Source: Ovis canadensis
Lineage: Eukaryota; Chordata; Mammalia; Artiodactyla; Bovidae
Reading direction: 5' to 3'
Length of the DNA stretch: 64,000 nt
Assembly: GCF_042477335.2 (NCBI RefSeq)
Contig: NC_091255.1
Span: 23,042,501-23,106,500 of the forward strand
A program made the translations under genes and the position numbers. The notes under the pieces are model-generated. The model saw only the letters and a list, made by a program, of their open reading frames with translations. It was not told the origin of the DNA and made no database searches. Positions 11,651 through 24,502 of the stretch are shown here, in pieces (position 1 is the first letter of the stretch; each line of letters begins with the position of its first letter).

Positions 11651-11992
11651 CTTCCCTGGTGGCAGAGTGGATAAGAATCTGCTTGCCAATGCAGGGAACA
11701 CGGGTTCGATCCCTGCTCTGGAAGGATTCCACATGCTGCAAAGTAACTGAGCCTGTGCGCCACAACTACCGAGACCACGCTCTCGAACCTGTGAGCCACA
11801 ACTACGGAGCCCATGTGCAGCAACTACTGAAGCCCATGCACACCCCAGAGTCTGTGCTCCACAAGAGAAGCCATCGCAAGAACGGGCCATGCAATGCCAT
11901 GAGGAGTATCTCCTGCTTGCCACAACCAGAGAAGCCTACACACAGCAATGAAGATGCTGCACAGCCAAATCAGAAAAAAACAAAACAGAAAC
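11651..11992 (+). mobile_element. Long CHR-type SINE with 13-bp target duplication
   Basis: The tRNA head (CTTCCCTGGTGGCAGAGTGG, GGTTCGATCCC) is followed by the long body with repeated CCACAACTAC and GAAGCCCA, as in the longer CHR subfamily. AATGGCAATGGGA is at 11638-11650 and 11993-12005. Confidence 0.88.
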
Positions 11993-14900
11993 AATGGCAA
12001 TGGGAGCCAACGTAAAGAAGCTTCCCCGCCAGACTGGGACAGACTTCTTGACAAAATGTCACAGTTCTTTGTGTATGTTTGTTTTTTAAACATATCTGAA
12101 CTCCTGGGGAAATACGATGGAATCTTATAGCTGTGAGACTTGGAGAATGAGAATGTAATGTTAAGACACTGAGATCTGTCCTACAGGACAAGAGTTTTTA
12201 TTAAAAGACAGTCAAATACGGTTACACATGCATTAAGATATTTCTCTGGGTTCATTTGTCTCCTACCTCAAATCTGGCTTTGGGTCTGAGGCCTAAAATC
12301 TTAGAAGATGGGAATGTGGTCTTCCCTCCTTCATCTTCCTACTTTAGCTAAGCTCGCACCTCTTCCAGCAGGCGTAAGAGTGCAGAAGGTACTTGGAGAG
12401 CGGGAAGGGGGAACCTGCACATGGGACCCCGCTGTGGGACACAGTCATTAGCAAGCTGCAAACCACTGTACCTGCTAAAAAGAACACCTTTAAAAAAAAC
12501 CATTTGAACAACCAAACTGTATTTAAGTGCTGACTAGCAATGCACTCGTATTTAGGAAATGGGGAGAACCATGACCAAACAAAGAAACAGAACTCACCCT
12601 CACCTAGTCCCTGTGCCTGAAGAAATATCTGTCCCTTATTAGAAAGCCTAACTAGAAAATACAGATGTAACATGTCTCTGAGTTTTTCAAAGCAAAACAA
12701 GCACTTAATTTGAAAAATAGGTTTGTAAACCACTTGCCCGAAAGATTCTTTTCTGGATATGGCTGGAGATGCAGCTATTTCTTATGTACTTAATATAGTG
12801 CTCCCAGATATGACCAGTGCCAGGAAGCAAGGAGACCCATACAATTTGGTGCCTTTTCTGAACCAGTATTTTCCAGTATTCACACCACTAGTGACACAGC
12901 ATAAGCACACTATCATATACACCTTTCTATTAAGAACTGATAAATTATTGAGGCTTAGTAAGAGGGTTTCTTTTCTTCTTTCTTCTCTAGAAGAAATGCA
13001 AGAGCAGAAGTAAAGCTCAATGCTAGGCTGGTCAGTACTTTAAGCCTGAGACTTCCTGTAGCCTTCAGAGTGTTAGCGCCATCTGTCAAACGTCTACTCT
13101 GGCACAGAAAAGCTATTTAAAGGGTTGGTGCTATTGTGATTAGGACAGATCAGCTGGAAAGAAGGTATTTTTAGCTCTCAACCCAGGGTGTTGAATCAGA
13201 AGGCACTAAACCTGAAAACGTTCCTGTTAATTGAGCCCTCAGACTGGAAGGAAAAGAAAAGGTCGGGGTAGGTACTCCAGACCTCGGGGTGGAGGCAGAG
13301 GAAAAGCTAGAAAGGATTAGCTGCAGAAATGGTCTTGTAAGAGATCAGCAGTGATTCAGTGGCAAATGATGGATGGCCTCAGGCTCCCGGAGAAGAGGAC
13401 GTGGCTGGGAATTTTCCCTGGGCTCCATGTGCTGCACCACCACAGAGCAGGGTGCCACTGGAGAACTGATTCACTGGTATTTGGAGCACCCAAGGCAGGG
13501 AGGAACTGGCGTGAGGCCACGGCTGAATTGTTCAAAACTGAACTTGTTCTGGGAAACTGTTTCTGTTTACATCAGAAGACATAGCTCCACTGGGAGAAAG
13601 GCCAGATACCTTTTCTTTGGCAAGATCACAAATGTACACCAAGGTTCGGAGCCCCCATCTGGAAGCAGGGGGATTTTCTTTATTAACCTGACAAGCCAGA
13701 CTAAAACCCTCAATCATCCTAACTTTCATTTTCTTTTTGAAAAATCATGTCCCCTCACACCAGATCTCTGAGACCAAATCTGTTTTCCCAGGACTCTGGC
13801 CTTTCTCTGCTGTCTGTAGGCCAGAGTTCTCCTGATCATATGTGTTTAAGGAACACTGGTTCTCCGTAAGACGTTAGTAATAAGCATTTTGTGATTTTAA
13901 ATTCCATAGGGAAAACATTCAGTTGATACTGAGTTACAGTGGTTTCCTCAGTGCAGGAGGCCTCAGCTTCTAGTGTGCTTATGTGCAATGGCAACTTCTA
14001 AGACTGTACTTCCCAGTCTTATGACCACAGAACCCTTTTCTGAGGGACAAGTGTTCTCAGGAGTGTAATATATGAAATGACTTGGGACTGACCACACAAG
14101 GGTGACTATAACCCTAGCTATCAGCCACTGTGGGTTCTGCAGTGGAAGTTTCCTGAAAAAGAGGTTAAAAAATGTAAAACTGTCCAACTTCCCAACTCAT
14201 CAAATGAGGCTTGTGGTAACTAACCAGTGAGCCTAGGAGAGACAGCAAACACCGTCACCTACCTAGAACATGGCATAAAAAGCAGCTCAAATTAAATATG
14301 AATTTTTTTTTAACTCAGCAAAAATCTGGTTTTGTTTAATAGCTACATAACCAGTCAGGCTGAGAAACCTAGAAGGCATGTGGTATTCGTGGAGAGAATC
14401 AACAAACTGTCATGACAGTGGGCATTACAGAAGACTGTCTTCCTCAAACACCTCTCCAAGGGCTAAGGAGAAGCCCTGTAAGAAAAACATCTGCCTGGAA
14501 CACAGAGGATGGACGTGTCACAGAGCACACCCACTCTCTGCAAAAAAAATTTTTAGCAAAAAATTTTTAAAGAACAAGTTGAAATGTGAAGCCAGTGAGT
14601 TGTTTTTCCTTCGGTCTGCCTCATTCTCCCAGGGCAACACTCTAGCCACAGTGGGAGGGCAGCATGCCGGAAGGAGGAAGTGACGGGGAATGAAGGGAGG
14701 CGGCACTGACCAGCATCAGGGCTCACTCTCATTCAAACTCATCAAGTTATATTAACCTCAAGGAGAGACTGGGACAAAGGCAAGACCCTGAACAGCTTAG
14801 GGCTCCCCTCCATGCCTGAGGATGTTTCAGTGAAACAAAGCCTGAGGCACTGCCAGCGGGTATTGTTTCTCCTCTCCGGTTCCCAGACTGAAGTTCGAGT

Positions 14901-15439
14901 GTAATAATAAAACGAACTACTAAGGGGGCTATAACTTTTTAATGGTGATTAAGGCGGTCATATCGTCATATGACAGCTGACACAAGGAAAGAAAGAAAAA
15001 GGCCACCAATTAGGCTTTAAACAACTATGACATAGTCTTATTTAATAATAAACACAGGATTCCAAACAAGGATCTCAGAGTCACTACTGAAGGCTGATGT
15101 AAGAGGACAAACAGTCCTTTCAACTCTTGGGAGAGCACATATCTTCAAGTGCCACTCAATTACCTGATGCTTAGAATGTTCAAGTAACATGACTGACCCA
15201 TGTTCAACTACTAGACAATTGGGCATGTGGATCCATTCTAGTTCTTAAATCTGTCAGCTTGTAGCTAATCTAGAGCCTACCATCAAAACATCCCAAGCTT
15301 TTAATGAGAAGCCTGCAAATATACTCTTTACTCACTAGAAATAGGTAGCTGTGAAGAAAAGAGGTAAAGAGAAGACAGAATTTTCAACTATTTAACTGAA
15401 TATACTAAGATGAAAATGGAATTTAGAGTTATCACTCAC

Positions 15440-15526
15440 CAGCATTTAAATGACATTCCTTAATCTGAAACTGAAGTTCATTTTCATTGGGAATATCCTT
15501 CCATGTTGCAAGGAAGACCTGGCGCT
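15440..15526 (-). CDS. AP2B1: AP2B1 exon H, appendage, residues 833-861
   Basis: This 87-nt exon begins with the last two bases of the E833 codon and ends with the first base of D862. It encodes RQVFLATWKDIPNENE followed by LQFQIKECHLNA. W841 and E849, core residues of the beta-2 appendage binding site, are both here at the expected numbers. The acceptor is CCAAACAG|AGCG and the donor CTG|GTGAGT. The exon is short and sits 917 bp from exon G, its nearest neighbour. Its length is a multiple of three, but both junctions split codons. Skipping it would keep frame and remove 29 residues of the platform. Confidence 0.98.
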
Positions 15527-15734
15527 CTGTTTGGGGGAAGCAGAGTTAAAGGCTGGATGGGCACAGTCTGGCAACAGTCTGGCATCTAACCCCTTGTACC
15601 ATTTCTCCTTTGGAGTGCTGGCTCCAGCAGTACGGCCAGTGGCAGTCTGAGACGAGCCAAGGCTTAGCTATGTGGAAGTGCTGCACTCCAGGTCAATTAA
15701 TCCCTCATGAGTCGCACTAAGACACACTGGGAGA

Positions 15735-15900
15735 GACTTTACATCTAGGGTTGTTTTGGCTCCACAGTTTTCCTATTTAGGTGACTTTAGGTAGGTCTTG
15801 TGACCTTTCCAATCCTTAATCTCATCATACATTATACCTGCTATACTACCCAAAGAGTTATTGTAAGAATCAAACCAATAAAATGCCAATACAACTTAAT
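15735..15900 (+). mobile_element. MIR-like remnant
   Basis: AGGTGACTTTAGGTAGGTC, CCTTAATCTCATCATAC and AGTTATTGTAAGAATCAAA follow the order of the MIR core and tail. Divergence is high. Confidence 0.4.
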
Positions 15901-16014
15901 ATGTATCAATGTAAGCTGGTGGTGGTTTCCTAAGTAAGGGAAGAGAGAAATATCAACCACCACATGGGGAGTACTAACGATTTATTATAAATTACTGAAT
16001 TCGTTATCTTGAGA

Positions 16015-16215
16015 CAGTAAGAACTTAGGACAGGGCTAAGTGCTAAAACCTGCACGTATTATCTCAAGTCATTACAAAAAATTATTTCTGCTTTGTAAAC
16101 GTGAAAACTGAAACTCAAAAAAATTAAGCATCTCGCTATAGTCACAAAGCTAACAAACAGCCAAGCTGAGATTTCAATCCACGTCTACTTGTCACCAAGC
16201 CATTTACTGTCTGCT
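16015..16215 (-). mobile_element. MIR remnant
   Basis: In reverse orientation it keeps the MIR pattern: GTATTATCTCAAGTCATTAC, GTGAAAACTGAAACTCA, GTCACAAAGCTAACAAACAG, GAGATTTCAATCCACG. Confidence 0.6.
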
Positions 16216-16443
16216 GTGCTGACTGGCTTATGCAGACAGTGGGCATTGTGATTTAAAGACTAGCAGCACAGCAAGATCGACTGTGACTCAGGCGAATACA
16301 GAATTAGCAGTTATCAGAGCTTTAGAATAGCCATCCCCCGTTTTTTTAAACCTCAAGATAAACTGAACTTCTGGGGATATGCTCTACCTGACGTTCAGAG
16401 GAAGGGCAAAGGTATATTTGGCAGGACAGGAGGACATACTTAC

Positions 16444-16528
16444 CCATTTTGCCATCTTCTACAAAAAGCACGTTGAGTGGGATGAGGCAGCTGAAGTAGA
16501 AGACATCAATATTGTTTTTCACAGCCAC
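16444..16528 (-). CDS. AP2B1: AP2B1 exon G, appendage, residues 805-833
   Basis: This 85-nt exon encodes VAVKNNIDVFYFSCLIPLNV and then LFVEDGKM, ending with the G of the E833 codon. Y815, a sandwich-subdomain residue of the appendage, sits in the motif DVFYF at the expected number. The acceptor is CCGGGCAG|GTGG and the donor ATGG|GTAAGT. Upstream in the transcript is the largest intron in the window, about 21.2 kb, which holds a BovB LINE and many SINEs. Confidence 0.98.
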
Positions 16529-16839
16529 CTGCCCGGAAAGTAGGAAGGGAAAATTAGGACATCATAAGAAGGCAGGTAGGAGCGAAAGAACAGTTACTGC
16601 CTAGAAATATATCATCCAATTTCCTTCCTCTTTTAGGCAGTGCAGAAAACCCCAAATCAAGACACACCAGCCCATATACTGGAAAGCATGTCCCTACCTA
16701 CTCCACTGTCAGAGCACCATCGACAACCTGCAACTGTGCCTCACTCCAGGAGGGATGAATTCAAGGCATAAATTCTATGCCTGTAATAATCTACTCAGTT
16801 ATTTTAGTAGTTGCTCTTGCTATCACTAAGTACCTGTAT

Positions 16840-17010
16840 TAACAGGTATTTCTAATCCTCATTATAACTCATTATATCCTCATTATAACTATCTCAAACA
16901 AAGTAGTAACTGGTACTCCTCTCTCATATTCCTGATGAGGAACTCAAAGATTAAGTAACATTCAGGGCCACATTGTAAGCACACAGAAAAACCAGGATTC
17001 AAATGCAAAT
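16840..17010 (-). mobile_element. MIR remnant
   Basis: It reads CTGATGAGGAACTCAAAGA, AGTAACATTCAGGGCCACA, AACCAGGATTCAAATGC in MIR minus order. Much diverged. Confidence 0.5.
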
Positions 17011-17519
17011 GTGACTCTACACTTTTGATTTTTCTCTCTCCACAATAACTGGTGTCATAATGCCCTTACCTTTTTTTCTGACATGAGTTTTAAAGTGCTT
17101 TCTTACTTCCTAAGTCATATGGCTAGAAAAGTTTGGGTCAAACACTAGTAAATTTGATGACTCTAAGGAAAAGCCTTTGAGTGAATGAAGAAATGAGTTT
17201 TCTTCTCCCAACACAAACTTCTGGATGTGCACAGGCTGTGACTCTACTGTGGCCTGCTCAGTCCAGAGGAAGCTGTTTATATATATATTTTAAAAAGCTA
17301 CAATATGTATAATACTTGTGTTTAGGGGCTATATTGTTGGTGTCTCCATTCAGAAACAGACTATGCTGGGGCAGATTATAAGAAGCAAATATGTATGAGG
17401 GGAGACACAGGAGAAAAACTGCTTGAAACCATGCTTCCCACTGGTTTCTGTCACTTGTGACTTTCCTATCTATGCTCTTGGTGCCACAGAAAAAATATTT
17501 CTCTGGGTGAGTTTTACAA

Positions 17520-18465
17520 TCAGTTCAGTTCAGTTCAGTCACTCAGTCGTGTCTGACTCTTTGCGACCCCGTGAATTGCAGCACGCCGGGCCTCCCTGTC
17601 CATCACCAACTCCTGGAGTTCACTCAAACTCACGTCCATCGAGTTGGTGATGCCATCCAGCCATCTCATCCTCTGTCGTCCCCTTCTCCTCCTGCCCCCA
17701 GTCCCTCCCAGCATCAGAGTCTTTTCCAATGAGTCAACTCTTCGCATGAGGTGGCCAAAGTACTGGAGCTTCAGCTTTAGCATCATTCCTTCCAGAGAAA
17801 TCCCAGGGCTGATCTCCTTCAGAATGGACTGGTTGGATCTCCTTGCAGTCCAAGGGACTCTCAAGAGTCTTCTCCAACACCACAGTTCAAAAGCATCAAT
17901 TCTTTGGCATTCAGCCTTCTTCATAGTCCAACTCTCACATCCATACATGACCACTGGAAAAACCATAGCCTTGACTAGACAGACCTTTGTTGGCAAAGTA
18001 ATGTCTTTGCTTTTCAATATGCTATCTAGGTTGGTCATAACTTTCCTTCCAAGGAGTAAGCGTCTTTTAATTTCATGGCTGCAATCACCATCTGCAGTGA
18101 TTTTCGAGCCCCCCAAAATAAAGTCTGCCACTGTTTCCCCATCTATTTCCCATGAAGTGATGGGACCAGATGCCATGATCTTAGTTTCCTGAATGTTGAG
18201 CTTTAAGCCAAGTTTTTCACTCTCCTCTTTCACTTTCATCAAGAGGCTTTTTACTTCCTCTTCGCTTTCTGCCATAGGGGTGGTGTCATCTGCATATCTG
18301 ACGTTATTGATATTTCTCCTGGCAATCTTGATTCCAGCTTGTGCTTCTTCCAGCCCACCGTTTCTCATGATGTACTCTGCATATAAGTTAAATAAGCAGG
18401 GTGACAATATATACGGCAATATAGCCTTGCCGTACTCCTTTTCCTATTTGGAACCAGTCTGCAGA
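17520..18465 (-). mobile_element. BovB (RTE-clade) LINE, 5'-truncated
   Basis: The 3' end lies at 17520 with four tandem CAGTT units, and the element is truncated near 18465, leaving about 0.95 kb. It carries the C-terminal third of the BovB polymerase ORF (next entry). A short insertion near 18420-18430 breaks the frame just upstream of the open segment. Confidence 0.97.
17535..18419 (-). pseudogene. BovB reverse transcriptase C-terminal fragment, 294 codons open
   Basis: The open frame starts inside the RT domain with [15 protein letters not shown] (motif B region). It has the catalytic YADD motif at residues 42-45 and runs to the natural stop after KSQTRLSD. Conserved C-terminal blocks are seen: [33 protein letters not shown]. 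The N-terminal apurinic endonuclease and the first RT motifs are missing, so it cannot be active. The M at its start is internal and is not a real initiation site. The frame lies in an intron, sense to AP2B1. Confidence 0.9.
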
Positions 18466-19064
18466 AACCATGACTATTTCTCTTAAAAAAAAAAAGAAGG
18501 TAAAAAGTGCTTATTTAGCACCACCATTCTCCTCCCACCTTCTTGGGGACAAATGTCTACACTTTTCAGCTCATCTTCTCCACCTTAAACAGTAACTTTA
18601 TTTCATCCTTCATAATTTGGTTCGGGTTTCTACTCCTTCCCAGAAGAATTCATCAAGTTACTTTCCTTGAAACTTGGGCATTGAAACTTTCAGTTAAAAA
18701 CCCCTAGGAGTTTCTAATCTCTATCACGTAATCTGATGCCCAAAATGCTGAGACAGCAGGAGTCCCCCAAAACTTGAGTCTGGTGAATGCAAGCAGAGTA
18801 ACTAACCGCAGGAAAGAGGGATCTTAGACATTCTTTAAGATGTACTAGAGCATCACTTCAAAAGATTATACCAGCTGCAGGTCTCCGGGAAACAGATATT
18901 TTCTAATTCATCTGGTACTCAGCAGTTAAGAGAAGGGGAACTCTGTATTGCAAATAAGGGAACCAAGAACACCTTGAGGGAGTGCCAAGCTCTGAAAAGG
19001 GCATTCAGAAGTGAAAACTGGAGGAGGTACAAGTGGGCTCATGTGGGTTATATGTCCTCCAGGA

Positions 19065-19165
19065 GATAATATCAATGATTCTTAACCAGAGACTTATATT
19101 AGAATCATCTGGAGAGATTTTTCAAAACAGAATCTTTGACTCCATCCTGTATTTAAAAAACAAAC
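19065..19165 (+). mobile_element. hAT-Charlie MITE-like remnant
   Basis: GATTCTTAACCAGAGAC followed by TTAGAATCATCTGGAGAGA resembles MER20-type non-autonomous hAT ends. Only one end is recognisable. Confidence 0.35.
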
Positions 19166-19554
19166 TAATTCCTAAATCTGGGATCTGGCACACCTATTTT
19201 TTGAAAAAGTTTCTAAGAAGATCAACCAGACAAGTAATTAACTTAGAACAATGTTACCTAGAAGTCCGCTTGGGCTTATAAATAGCCTGTGCTTTTCAGG
19301 GAATCCTTAAACCAACTGGAGCCCTTTAACCATGGAAAAGATGTGAAAAGCTCTTCTAGGTCAGCAGTGCTAAACCATTCTGCCCTGAGGACCCTTTTGA
19401 CAAACACATGAAAGTCAAGGACCTTCTTTTTATAAGTTGTACATGCAATGTTTCCACCCAAACTTTAGGGGTTTCAGGAGACCCTAAAGCCTATCGCTGG
19501 GTTTCTGCTCTAGATAAATTCTCTGAGAAGCTGGCACACCCAAATTGGTGGCAG

Positions 19555-19775
19555 CAGACACAGTGGTTCTGAACATGGACGCAGGGACCAGACCAGACCA
19601 CCTGACCTTGCTGACTGCTCCTTATTAGCTGTGTGACCTGAGGCAGGAGCACTCAGCTCAGTCTCTTGCCTGAAGAACAGAGGTAACCACAGCACTGAAC
19701 GCATGGGGTCGTTAGGAGGCAAGTTAATATTTGCAGAGCACTTAGAACGGTGCCTGAATTAGAGTTAAGTACTGT
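19555..19775 (+). mobile_element. MIR remnant
   Basis: It includes TTAGCTGTGTGACCTGAGGCA, CTTGCCTGAAGAACAGAGGT and GCAGAGCACTTAGAACGGTG in MIR order. Confidence 0.6.
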
Positions 19776-20179
19776 GAACAAATGTTTCCTAAAGAAAAGT
19801 TCCGTTTTCTTTCACCATTTTCTGCTGTACACTTTACTCAGTTTTTCATAATTAAGGATAACCACATTAGACTTACCTGAAATCTTACAAATGCTCAAAT
19901 GCAGTATTTACAACTAGCCTAATGAGAGATATCAGGGGAGATTTTTAAAGAAAGGCTTGCTGGGAAACTGTTAGTTTAATGATTCTTCTTGCGACTGTGC
20001 TCCTGGTCAAACGTCATCTCCTTATAGGATCAACTGCACAGAGCACTCCTTGGAAGAAGTGGTTCATCTCTATTACATTAGCTCTTCAAAATCTGCATTT
20101 TGCTGCTCTAACTTTTACTCTTTTGTAGAGTAAAACGTAGCCTGTAAAATGCAGGCTAGAACTGCATTTATTTCAAATG

Positions 20180-20545
20180 TATATGGTTCTCTTGGATGTG
20201 GCCCCTGCCTATCTCTCTAGTCCATTTCCTTAACGTCAAGCATATCAAAATAACTTCCTGCTCTCCAAACACTAATGTTCTTTCTGCTTAATATGTTCTT
20301 TTCCTAAAGCTTCATCTGTCTGGAAAATATCTATTTAACCTGAAGATTTAGTTCAAGCTTGACAAGGATTTCTCAGGAAGGTTCTAACTCCTCTCCATTG
20401 CACCCACACCATGCACTTCCACTGTAGCATAAGCAAGCATTTATCTATGCCTCACCCAAAACACAACGGTCTCTCACTCATGCAGGGGCTCTCATCTTCA
20501 CTCACATCCCAGTGACTCAATAAACATTTGTTCCCTTTCATTAAA
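20180..20545 (+). mobile_element. L2-like remnant
   Basis: GAAGATTTAGTTCAAGCTTG and the 3' TGACTCAATAAACATTTGTT match the L2 tail pattern. Much diverged. Confidence 0.45.
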
Positions 20546-21099
20546 GGGAAGAAGGTGAGCAAATGGAATGAAACACTGGTTTCTCAACCTTTTTTTTTTT
20601 TAAACCTCCCTATCACTCATAGGCAAACATACTTTCACCACTCACACGGCTCATTAGGCATAGGGATATACGACAGGGCAAGGGTGGGGCAACAGGACAA
20701 CACATGGGCTCACCTGGTTTCAAGTCACTGAACTGAAACAGCATCTAGATGTGGGGGAAGAGTAACACAGGTGGTAGATCACAACCCAAAGAATACGAGA
20801 GTCTCTAAGAATATGCCAGTAACTCTTCGGGAGTCCAGGCCAAAAAAAGAATCAAGGAAAACACAGTATGAAGCCAGTTCAATTTTAACCCAGATGGCAG
20901 CTACTCTGAAATAGAACTGAGTAAACCTTATAGTATGATATTGATTGCTTCAGAGGGAGAAAAGGGAGTTCTTGGTTTTCTTACTTTGAAATTCACTATC
21001 CCAACAGGTACAGAGCAGAAAGACATAATCCAGACAAGCTGAAGAAGTACCTTCTTAGAGCTTTCACAGTGATGTCTAGCCTGCCTATGGCAAATCAAT

Positions 21100-21940
21100 T
21101 ATCACATACATATCCAACTGCCTACTTAGTATCTTCACCTGGATAACTAACAGATACCTCAAAATGAACCTGTCCAAAACCAAATTCTTGATCTCCTCTC
21201 CTCATCCCTACATGGAACCTCCTGCTGACTTTTCAAACCCAGTAAACGAAAAATACTGCCAAGCTTTCTATGGTGTCTCTGCTTCTGCACTCGTCTTCTC
21301 CACCTTCAACATCTAACTTCCCAGCCTCGTCTCAACATAGCATCAGAGTGATCTTAAAATGCAGGTCAGTTCATAGATATCTCCGGGTCTGAGCCTCCAA
21401 TGATTTCCCAAAGTTATAAATGCCTATGGTCAGATGCCTGTTACCTCTCTGCTGTCACATGCTGGGACTCTCACGTCAGCCATGGGAGCCAGCTGCTGTG
21501 CCTTGCACACACCAGGCACGCTCCTATCTCATAACCTTTTGTTGTTTCTTCTGTCTGAAATTCTCTCCCACCAGAAATCTGCAAGGTTTATTCTGGCCTC
21601 CTTTAGGTCTTTGCTTTAATCAAGCATTATCTTCTTATGTAGGTCTTCCATGACCAATGTATTTGTGAAATCATACCACCCAGTCTCCATCTCCAGGACT
21701 CCCTAGCTCAGGCTCTGCTTTTTCTCCCGTTGCTCTTACCTGACACACATTTTTGCTGATTTGTTGGTGCACTGCCTGTCCCTGTGCCACAAAACGCACC
21801 TCCAGGAAAGTGCAAGTTCCACAAGGTAGGGGATTTTTGTCTCTTGTTTACTACTCTATTTTCATTTCTGAAACAGTGACTGGCATAGAGTAAAGGCTCA
21901 GTAAGAACAATGACTGTAAAATACATGGCTCTAAGTTCCT
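21100..21940 (+). mobile_element. L2 3' region remnant
   Basis: Sequence order matches L2: CTGTCTGAAATTCTCTCCCA, TTTAGGTCTTTGCTTT, GGTCTTCCATGACCAATG, AGTGACTGGCATAGAGTAAA. Old and broken. Confidence 0.55.
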
Positions 21941-22347
21941 GACAGCCACTAGGCTTCGACAAAACATGAACTTGGACTAAAGGACAATACTTCTCAAGTT
22001 TTTCCCAGTGTACTTCCTTTAACAGAGGAAGAAAGAATGGACATATATACTGGGGTAGAGGTAGGGGTAAGGATCAGGATTAGGGGCACAGTATGAAGTA
22101 GCCCATAAGAACAAAATTTCTTTGAACTTCTGTGCTATCCCATAATGAATCCAAGTGTTTTAATATGAAATGTGCTTCTTCACTTATCTTTAAACAAAAC
22201 TGATGCTCCAGGAGAATACACCATGCGTATTCTTCAGCCTCAAGTACTTCTTAACAAGGTGGTTTTAAACATTGTGGGTCACAACCAATTGGTGGTTCTT
22301 AAAATTTGTTTAGTGGGATGTAATTGGCATAAAAAAATATAATAGAA

Positions 22348-22450
22348 GGGACTTCCCTAGAGGGCCAGTGGTTAAGACTCATGTTTCCACTTCAGGGGAC
22401 ATGAGTTCGATTCCTGGTCGAAGAAATTCTGCACAGTGTGGCCAAATAAG
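22348..22450 (+). mobile_element. CHR SINE, short target duplication
   Basis: GGGACTTCCCTAGAGGGCCA, GTTCGATTCCTGGTCGAAGA and GCACAGTGTGGCCAAATA are typical. TAATAGAA flanks at 22340-22347 and 22451-22458. Confidence 0.88.
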
Positions 22451-23744
22451 TAATAGAATAGAAAATGTCCTAGTGTATTTCACACTAAGAGTAAGTAATG
22501 GCTCCTGAAACTGTTTCAGTTTTATGTACTATATGTGTAAATACACTATGCAAAATGTACCTTTTATGTAATAAGCTGCAGCAAAAAACTATAAAAGCCC
22601 TAAACACTCACTCACCAAATTATAAAGCAAGCAATGAGGAACTGGGCTCAGTGAGCTTAGGAACAGGGTGCACACCTCAGTTTCTGCTCTGAGGATGCCT
22701 AAAGCAGATCCCAGATGGTACCAAGAACCAAATTACTTAAATCCTGTGTTCCTCTGGTCTGCCACGAGCAACATGGGGACACAACAATATTTACTTGCTT
22801 CTCGGGGACATCAATAGGAAGAGCAAAAAGAAATGATTATAAGGCACTTGGAAAACACAAAAGCGGGCTAGAAATGCTTAATAATAATAATGAGTTTTAC
22901 AAGTTACTTTCAGTGGCTGCTGGGGAAAGAGCAGCCTGTCAGCTTCAGCCTGTAACCAACAATTAGTTCCTCATAGTATAAAAAGCCTGCTGCAGGGGCT
23001 GCGGCCCCTTTCTGGCGGCACAGCTGGAGGCGAGCAGGCTGAATCCACATTCTAACCTTGTTCCAGTGTGCTCAAAAGTACTATAAAAAGGTACGAGATG
23101 AACTCAGTCTGAACTCTGGCAAATGGGGCCTCTATCTACACCTCTCCCCACAGATCACCACAGGAGGCATTGCCACAAGAAAATTCAAGCCAAGTGGTAC
23201 ACAGCTCACCTTTGAGAGTATATCATCTACTCTTCCGTGACGTCACTTGTGACCTTTCCCAGTCTCTGAGGGATTTTTCCCCCTTTTCTCTTCCTCTCTA
23301 TTTAGCTTTGAGAAAGATTATCTGCAGGCTGGTCCAACCGAGGACCAGGCAGTGACGCCAACCTTCACCAGTTGTCTGAGGGATGATGATTCAGATGTGT
23401 TTTAAGCACCACACTATACAGTCAACAGAGCCTAGAGGAACGGCTCTGAGTGACAGGTTTTTAATGACACTGCCTCCAACTGTGTGATATGTCATCTGAG
23501 ACTCAAGCAGAAGAGGCTCTCTGTTGGCTGCTGGAGTTAAATCCACTTGCACTGCTGCATTCCCAGTCAATGTGAAAAAATACCTACCATTTTTAGTTTA
23601 AATATGGTCTTCCACTTCAAACCCTATTGACCAATAAACTACCTGAGACCTCTCAGAGACATCCTGACAAAATAGGTCTATTTATAATATTTGACAGTGT
23701 CTGAACAGGGTTAAAAATATAGCAGGAATAGGTATGCAACTCAC

Positions 23745-23955
23745 CATGTGTGTGCACTAAGTCACTTCACTTGTGATCAACTCTTTGCGACCCTATGGAC
23801 TGTGGCCCTCCTGGCTCCTCTGCCCATGGGGATTCTCCAGGCAATAACACTGGAGTGCATTGCCATGCCCTTCTCCAGGGGATCTTCCTGACTCAGGGAC
23901 TGGACCTGCCATCTCCTGAATTGCAGGTGGCTTCTTTACCACTAGTGCCACCATC
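23745..23955 (-). mobile_element. Bov-tA SINE
   Basis: In reverse: ACTCTTTGCGACCCTATGGA, then CTTCTCCAGGGGATCTTCC and GCAGGTGGCTTCTTTACCAC. Confidence 0.9.
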
Positions 23956-24502
23956 CACCACAGAAAATATCAATTTACTTTCCTCGAATGCTAATTACAT
24001 TTTAACTTGAAGAAGCATCTTTAGTTTACTTCCAAGGCTAAGATTCAACCAAGAACCCTCTATTTTTTTTCCCTAGTGCACCCAATAGATCAGATGGATT
24101 ATTTGGCAGTTGAACAGCCCTCAAAGAGTGCCTGTCTGCTGTTTATGATAGATGAAAGCCATACTTGTTTACTTTCACTGTTGAGAGTATGTGGCCAGTA
24201 GAGTCCTTGATAGGGAAAATTTGACAGGTTCACTCGTCCCAATAAAAGCAGTAGCTTCAAAACCCTAATTTCTTGGGCAACAACTTGCACTTCAGCATTT
24301 GATATTTCCAAGGCTAACTAATGTCTATCTGTACCTCTTTACAGAATAGAGGCTTTCAGAATAGAAAGGAAAGCTCTGAAGAGATCCCTGGATGATCTCT
24401 TAAACTATAAATCTTCTAGTGGTACTCATAAGTACCGGGTTTTAGAATGGTATTGAAATCTAAGAAACAACCTCTTTTAGCGAGTTTTGTTTTTGAAAGG
24501 TG

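Larger units (their letters stand above)
7488..15439 (-). other. AP2B1: AP2B1 intron between exons H and I
   Basis: This 7.95 kb intron contains a 16-bp triplicate (7564-7611), an L1 3' end (8722-9650), three CHR-type SINEs, and an L1 3'UTR fragment interrupted by a BovB tail. I can name nothing in 7612-8721, 10541-11417 or 12006-15439. Open frames up to 129 codons occur there, without splice sites or recognisable domains. Confidence 0.9.
15527..16443 (-). other. AP2B1: AP2B1 intron between exons G and H
   Basis: This 917-bp intron holds only two old MIR-like pieces (about 15735-15900 plus and 16015-16215 minus) and no young insertion. Confidence 0.9.

Noticed and set aside
11633..11923. 96-codon frame with repeated Cys, Gly and Ala words
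   Set aside because: It falls entirely in the antisense of a long CHR-type SINE. The apparent repeats are the SINE's own CCACAACTAC words.
12344..12733. 129-codon minus-strand open frame in an intron
   Set aside because: No splice sites joining it to AP2B1, no recognisable domain, and hydrophobic low-information content.
17644..18192. 182-codon plus-strand open frame, and similar ones at 50114-50365 and 60569-60913
   Set aside because: These are antisense readings of BovB polymerase sequence.
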